NCBI GenBank assembly: GCA_003427395.1
Contig: BFEA01000062.1
Span: forward strand, 1,472,803-1,503,068
Length of the DNA: 30,266 nucleotides
Reading direction: 5' to 3'
Source: Chara braunii
Lineage: Eukaryota; Streptophyta; Charophyceae; Charales; Characeae
Under the pieces are notes generated by a model. The model was not told where the DNA came from. It saw nothing but the letters and a program-made list of their open reading frames with translations, and did not search any database. A program made the translations under genes and the position numbers. Every line of letters begins with the position of its first letter. Within the stretch, counting starts at the first letter, position 1. This document shows positions 28,901 through 30,266 of the stretch, one piece after another.

Positions 28901-29480
28901 AAGTGGGAACGGAATGCCCTCTGAGGTCGCGGCATCCGCTAACGGCGCCAAGTTTACAACTGTTTTGAATTCCTCAATGGCAGAGAAGGCTGATAACACC
29001 ACCTCTGACGAGTTCGTCGAGATGCCGACATTTCAGCGAGAAAGCGGAGAACTTTCAAAGGTTTCAGGGAAGATGTTGAGAGGAGCTTCACATCCTCCTT
29101 GCCGAGAAAGGGGACAGTTTGCACATGGTTCGCAATCTCATTTCAAAGGAGGAGGTCTAAGGGAAGACTTTGACAGAGGTTTGGCATCCTCGTCGCCGAG
29201 ACAACGATTGGCGGAAAGGTTGTTGTCAACGTTTACTTCGCAACACCTCCCTTCGTCCTCAACCAATGGGAGCAGAGGCACGTGCTCTGAAGATGTCTTG
29301 CTTGAGAGGAAGGTCGGTGCGACGACTCCTCGAAGACGAAGAAGAGGAAATGGAAAACACCCAATGTCTCCTCGAAGCAGAGAATGTGGAAGGCGTCCAG
29401 GTTCTCCTCCCACCAGAAGAACAGGAAGTGGGAGAATTCCAGCTTCTCCTCCGAGTCAAAGAAGAGGAAGTGGAAAATAG
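25929..29480 (+). CDS. Large Ser/Arg/Gly-rich low-complexity protein (unrecognised)
   Basis: An open frame of 1183 codons, by far the longest here. A TGA directly precedes the ATG at 25929. A splice-acceptor-like TTGCAATGCAG ends at 25975, so the true exon may begin at 25976 with earlier exons unseen. Visible parts: a helical N-terminus (residues 17-45), Gly/Glu/Arg-rich 164-212, poly-Arg 246-253, a Ser run near 290, seven 7-residue repeats (382-430), SEEYQALDE twice (454, 475) and an RS-like segment (527-552). Further on come about 15 Gly (868-882), Ser/Pro then acidic runs (908-965) and a basic RRGSGK repeat at the end. I recognise no enzyme or domain. RS-type segments suggest a nuclear or RNA-linked role, which is weak inference. 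The long frame between repeats supports real coding. Confidence 0.6.
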   Translation: MTDSFINWSHVCLQCRAIRAAKLELATKHRILRLLADGFFSWKADTSAVADPSSRLRRHSIPSLSPSTDPDPNPHSGDDTIRMHEHVPRQQEFSQACAKLDCRHCGVGHQRHAHTTNRGASLKQNAKTPKAKDSPSSSSPPTLSAESDWIESHFLSTTSDAGADGAGGGGEGRGGGGEGEGRRGGEGRGRARGEGGAGGGGRGEGERRAASVFIRSPTFSCLFDPMPLQSSSLACRKDVDIRTVGRRRRRRRRICCDSKNRLLVGPFVVNKKSLRGRHYHTRYNLRGKLSSSSSSSTAAQSPNSKSTECDDTVVTTPAENNKGMGGGGGGTYVAPGKQPVRGSETCVKKAMRQSLSLTKSCCKGKENHSNTLTISAGRVRPVARGVVQVPTREVLVPRQEVPVASRDVLVASQEAPVVSREAPVARQEDRVVCKKAHGQREKGTSVDFKLVSTSEEYQALDEDRAPHKRDEVDKSEEYQALDEPEGGAMCGSGGTHKRDYYNKQQRAERARRLLGPSRTTWTARKRTSRSRGRSRSRSWSRRGTGRRRRREGAGESSESDLISISTVETGWSCDPWADLQSESGSISGWSSEVCLKSDMRGKGHPESKTDVVEGRRHVAASPGKVFLSKPRVRSAKARLNSVNSSSRQGELESCRGRREGRSPNRLAIRQQSQSIERRCEHSDTERLTQDCFPTSSSPAKHRFVSSKIDCQGKSSSYVQRGVASTQVPEYHYMEREGRVSRLKKERRPMIFPGQLRGLLSRKTCKGSSLSSSETENSEKYPFDSLQAFVDSYCPRAVKRRNPCSTPSSTERRRGRSPLRKESTSSWRWRGNRCENDPRDSFESVQTAKTGYGACSRTGRSPSRNLSTGGGGGGGGGGGGGGGLQNPRSPLDKTSSAYRLAKLQKVKCIPSSSSSSRPPPPPPSSSSLSSFSFSSSSSSPCGAAAAATAADDGEEQEEEEDKEDIAAASMSAGFSSGSSWAVFPSGRCCAGGSGNGMPSEVAASANGAKFTTVLNSSMAEKADNTTSDEFVEMPTFQRESGELSKVSGKMLRGASHPPCRERGQFAHGSQSHFKGGGLREDFDRGLASSSPRQRLAERLLSTFTSQHLPSSSTNGSRGTCSEDVLLERKVGATTPRRRRRGNGKHPMSPRSRECGRRPGSPPTRRTGSGRIPASPPSQRRGSGK
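25971..25975 (+). promoter_or_regulatory. Possible 3' splice site before the large frame
   Basis: CTGTTTGCAATGCAG ends in AG at 25974-25975, followed by AGCTATC. It is a plausible plant acceptor and would put the TTGATTGA array and the mitochondrial insert in an upstream intron. No branch point or donor is proved. Confidence 0.3.
26416..26560 (+). repeat. Coding GGA/GAA trinucleotide-rich tract
   Basis: Interrupted GGAGGAGGA and GAAGGA words encode a Gly/Glu/Arg-rich segment in the large frame. Another AGG run (26662-26688) encodes poly-Arg and a TCA run (26797-26817) encodes Ser. Confidence 0.8.
27072..27218 (+). repeat. Seven tandem 21-bp units coding a heptapeptide repeat
   Basis: Units start at 27072, 27093, 27114, 27135, 27156, 27177 and 27198, each beginning GT(A/G). 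They encode variants of V-x-x-x-E-V-x such as VPTREVL, VPRQEVP, VASRDVL and VARQEDR. The strict 21-bp period keeps the frame, and the third-position differences between units look like selection on the protein. Confidence 0.9.
27288..27377 (+). repeat. 63-bp coding duplication (SEEYQALDE)
   Basis: AGCGAGGAGTACCAGGCTCT begins at 27288 and again at 27351, a 63-bp offset (21 codons), so the frame is kept. Both copies encode SEEYQALDE. It is followed by the acidic EPEGG in the second copy. Confidence 0.88.
28530..28574 (+). repeat. Pure GGA microsatellite coding poly-Gly
   Basis: About 15 GGA codons in a row, in frame in the large ORF. Downstream TTC/TCC runs (28651-28740) encode Ser, Phe and Pro. 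Such pure runs are probably variable in length between individuals. Confidence 0.9.
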
Positions 29481-29660
29481 GCAGTTTCTTCCCCAAGGAG
29501 TGGAAAATATCCAGTTTTTTTCCCTCCAAAAAGAAGTGGAAAATCTGCAGTTTCTTGTGCAAGAAACGGAAGTGGAAAATGCCCAGCTTCTCCTCCGAGT
29601 CGAAGAAGAGGTGGCCGAAAATAGCCAGTGTCAAAGAAGAGGGAAGTGGAACATATCCAC
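29323..29660 (+). repeat. Minisatellite of 30-42 bp units, open in several frames
   Basis: The motif (A/G)TGGAAAAT..CCAG plus a CTTCTCCTCCGAGTC-like part recurs. The TGG of successive units lies at 29351, 29387, 29429, 29471, 29501, 29537, 29573 and 29612, at spacings of 36, 42, 42, 30, 36, 36 and 39 bp, all multiples of three. One frame gives RRGSGK.P.SPP repeats (the end of the large ORF), a second gives EEVEN.QFLL repeats (open to 29679), and a third gives KRKWK..SFSS repeats (open to 29767). Confidence 0.88.
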
Positions 29661-29680
29661 TTTTTTCCCTGAAAGCTAAG

Positions 29681-29939
29681 CTATATTCTTCTCTTCTCTC
29701 AATTTCACCTTTCAGTACCAACCTACCACCCCTCCTAAGCCTATACAAGGGACCCCTGCAAGCATAGTTTGCCTCTCCCAATCGAGGGGATGAATGTTGC
29801 CCACCGTCCTAATCCCAGTGGTAGTCAGGGAGTAGGGTGGGCTGCTGGTGGTGGGGGGGGAGGAGGGGGGCGGTTAATGCAAGACTGAGCATTTTGCCAG
29901 TAGCTGCGCCTCCCATCTACTTCCCCCACCCGATCGTGT
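29681..29939. other. Unassigned gap between minisatellite blocks
   Basis: Pyrimidine-rich to 29760, then a G-run segment (29852-29872). No coding or regulatory signal that I can support. Confidence 0.4.
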
Positions 29940-30150
29940 AACAGCAGTGTCGAGGCCCGGAAAATATCCAGTCTTCCCCCGAGAGAAAGTGGAAAATATC
30001 CAGTCTGTCCTCCAAGAAGAGGTGAAAAAGATGCAGTTTCGCCCGCAAGACTAGGATTCCAGTAGAAAATATCCACTTTCTCCTCCACGAAGAGGAAGTG
30101 GAAAATGCCCAGATTCCCCTGCAAGAACAGGAAGGGGGGAATTTCTGGCT
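29940..30150 (+). repeat. Second block of the same minisatellite
   Basis: CGGAAAATATCCAGTCTTCC, GTGGAAAATATCCAGTCTGT and GAAGTGGAAAATGCCCAG continue the motif of 29323-29660 after about 280 bp of other sequence. Only partly open in any frame. Confidence 0.8.
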
Positions 30151-30247
30151 TGTGCTCCAAACAGGTAGGTACTCAAAGTCACGCATAAGCGGAGCTGCAT
30201 CGTTGCAGTGACATTCCCTTAAATGATCGACCATCTTTATTGTGCTT

Positions 30248-30266
30248 ATCATCATCATCATCATCA
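30248..30266. repeat. (ATC)n microsatellite at the window edge
   Basis: ATCATCATC repeats to the last base, so the tract is cut by the window end. Confidence 0.9.

Noticed and set aside
28153-29002. Minus-strand frames with Leu and Glu runs
   Set aside because: Shadows of poly-Gly and poly-Ser codon runs in the plus-strand frame.
16514-29624. Genome-wide reassignment of the TAG codon, suggested by TAG interrupting both LINE ORF1 and the large gene
   Set aside because: TAA and TGA stops also break other LINE pieces, the sample is tiny, and nuclear streptophyte genomes use the standard code. Kept only as local observations.
29233-29781. A 182-codon minus-strand protein with EEKL.IFHFLFF repeats
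   Set aside because: It lies wholly on the minisatellite, whose unit has no stops in several frames. No independent evidence favours this strand over the plus strand.

Overview
The window looks like nuclear DNA of a streptophyte (a charophyte green alga or a land plant). The clearest clue is a piece of plant-type mitochondrial DNA in the order rps1-atp8 inside the nuclear sequence. It fits with a load of plant-style non-LTR retrotransposons (LINEs), non-autonomous DNA transposons, long microsatellites, a run of N (13440-14205) and very low gene density. A charophyte such as Chara would suit, but that is inference. I see no bacterial operons, no CRISPR array and no complete RNA gene.

Layout. 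Positions 1-2204 hold two decayed LINE ORF2 3' ends on the minus strand, separated by an LTR-retrotransposon remnant and a short retroposon tail. Positions 2457-3223 hold an hAT-like non-autonomous DNA transposon with an 8-bp target duplication, then a fold-back element. Positions 3224-5195 have no gene I can support. Positions 5196-10561 hold the best LINE ORF2: endonuclease, reverse transcriptase, zinc-knuckle domain and C-terminus, all minus strand and broken, with a duplicated 3' flank. Positions 10562-12250 are unassigned. Positions 12250-15360 are two GA-rich units of about 1.9 kb in tandem, with the N gap between them, followed by a degenerate repeat of roughly 120-145 bp (15610-16420). 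Positions 16514-19330 hold a LINE ORF1 with a zinc knuckle, and 19720-19935 a relic of another RT. Positions 19940-23470 hold small elements: a 16-bp-TSD retroposon tail, fold-back elements and a tRNA-like sequence. Positions 23670-24560 are a duplicated GC-rich repeat. Positions 24700-25925 are TTGATTGA repeats that contain the mitochondrial insert (24971-25437) and a 32-bp minisatellite.

The only good candidate for a host gene is on the plus strand from about 25929 to 29480. It is an open frame of about 1183 codons for a Ser/Arg/Gly-rich, mostly disordered protein, built partly from microsatellite and minisatellite expansions. It ends in a minisatellite whose three forward frames are nearly all open.

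All five LINE-derived segments are on the minus strand, opposite to this gene. The sequence does not show the genes acting together in a pathway. It reads as one large low-complexity gene beside a graveyard of repeats. The most useful observations are the four or five copies of one shared retroposon tail, the terminal and target-site structures of the DNA elements, the chimeric mitochondrial insert, and the coding minisatellites.
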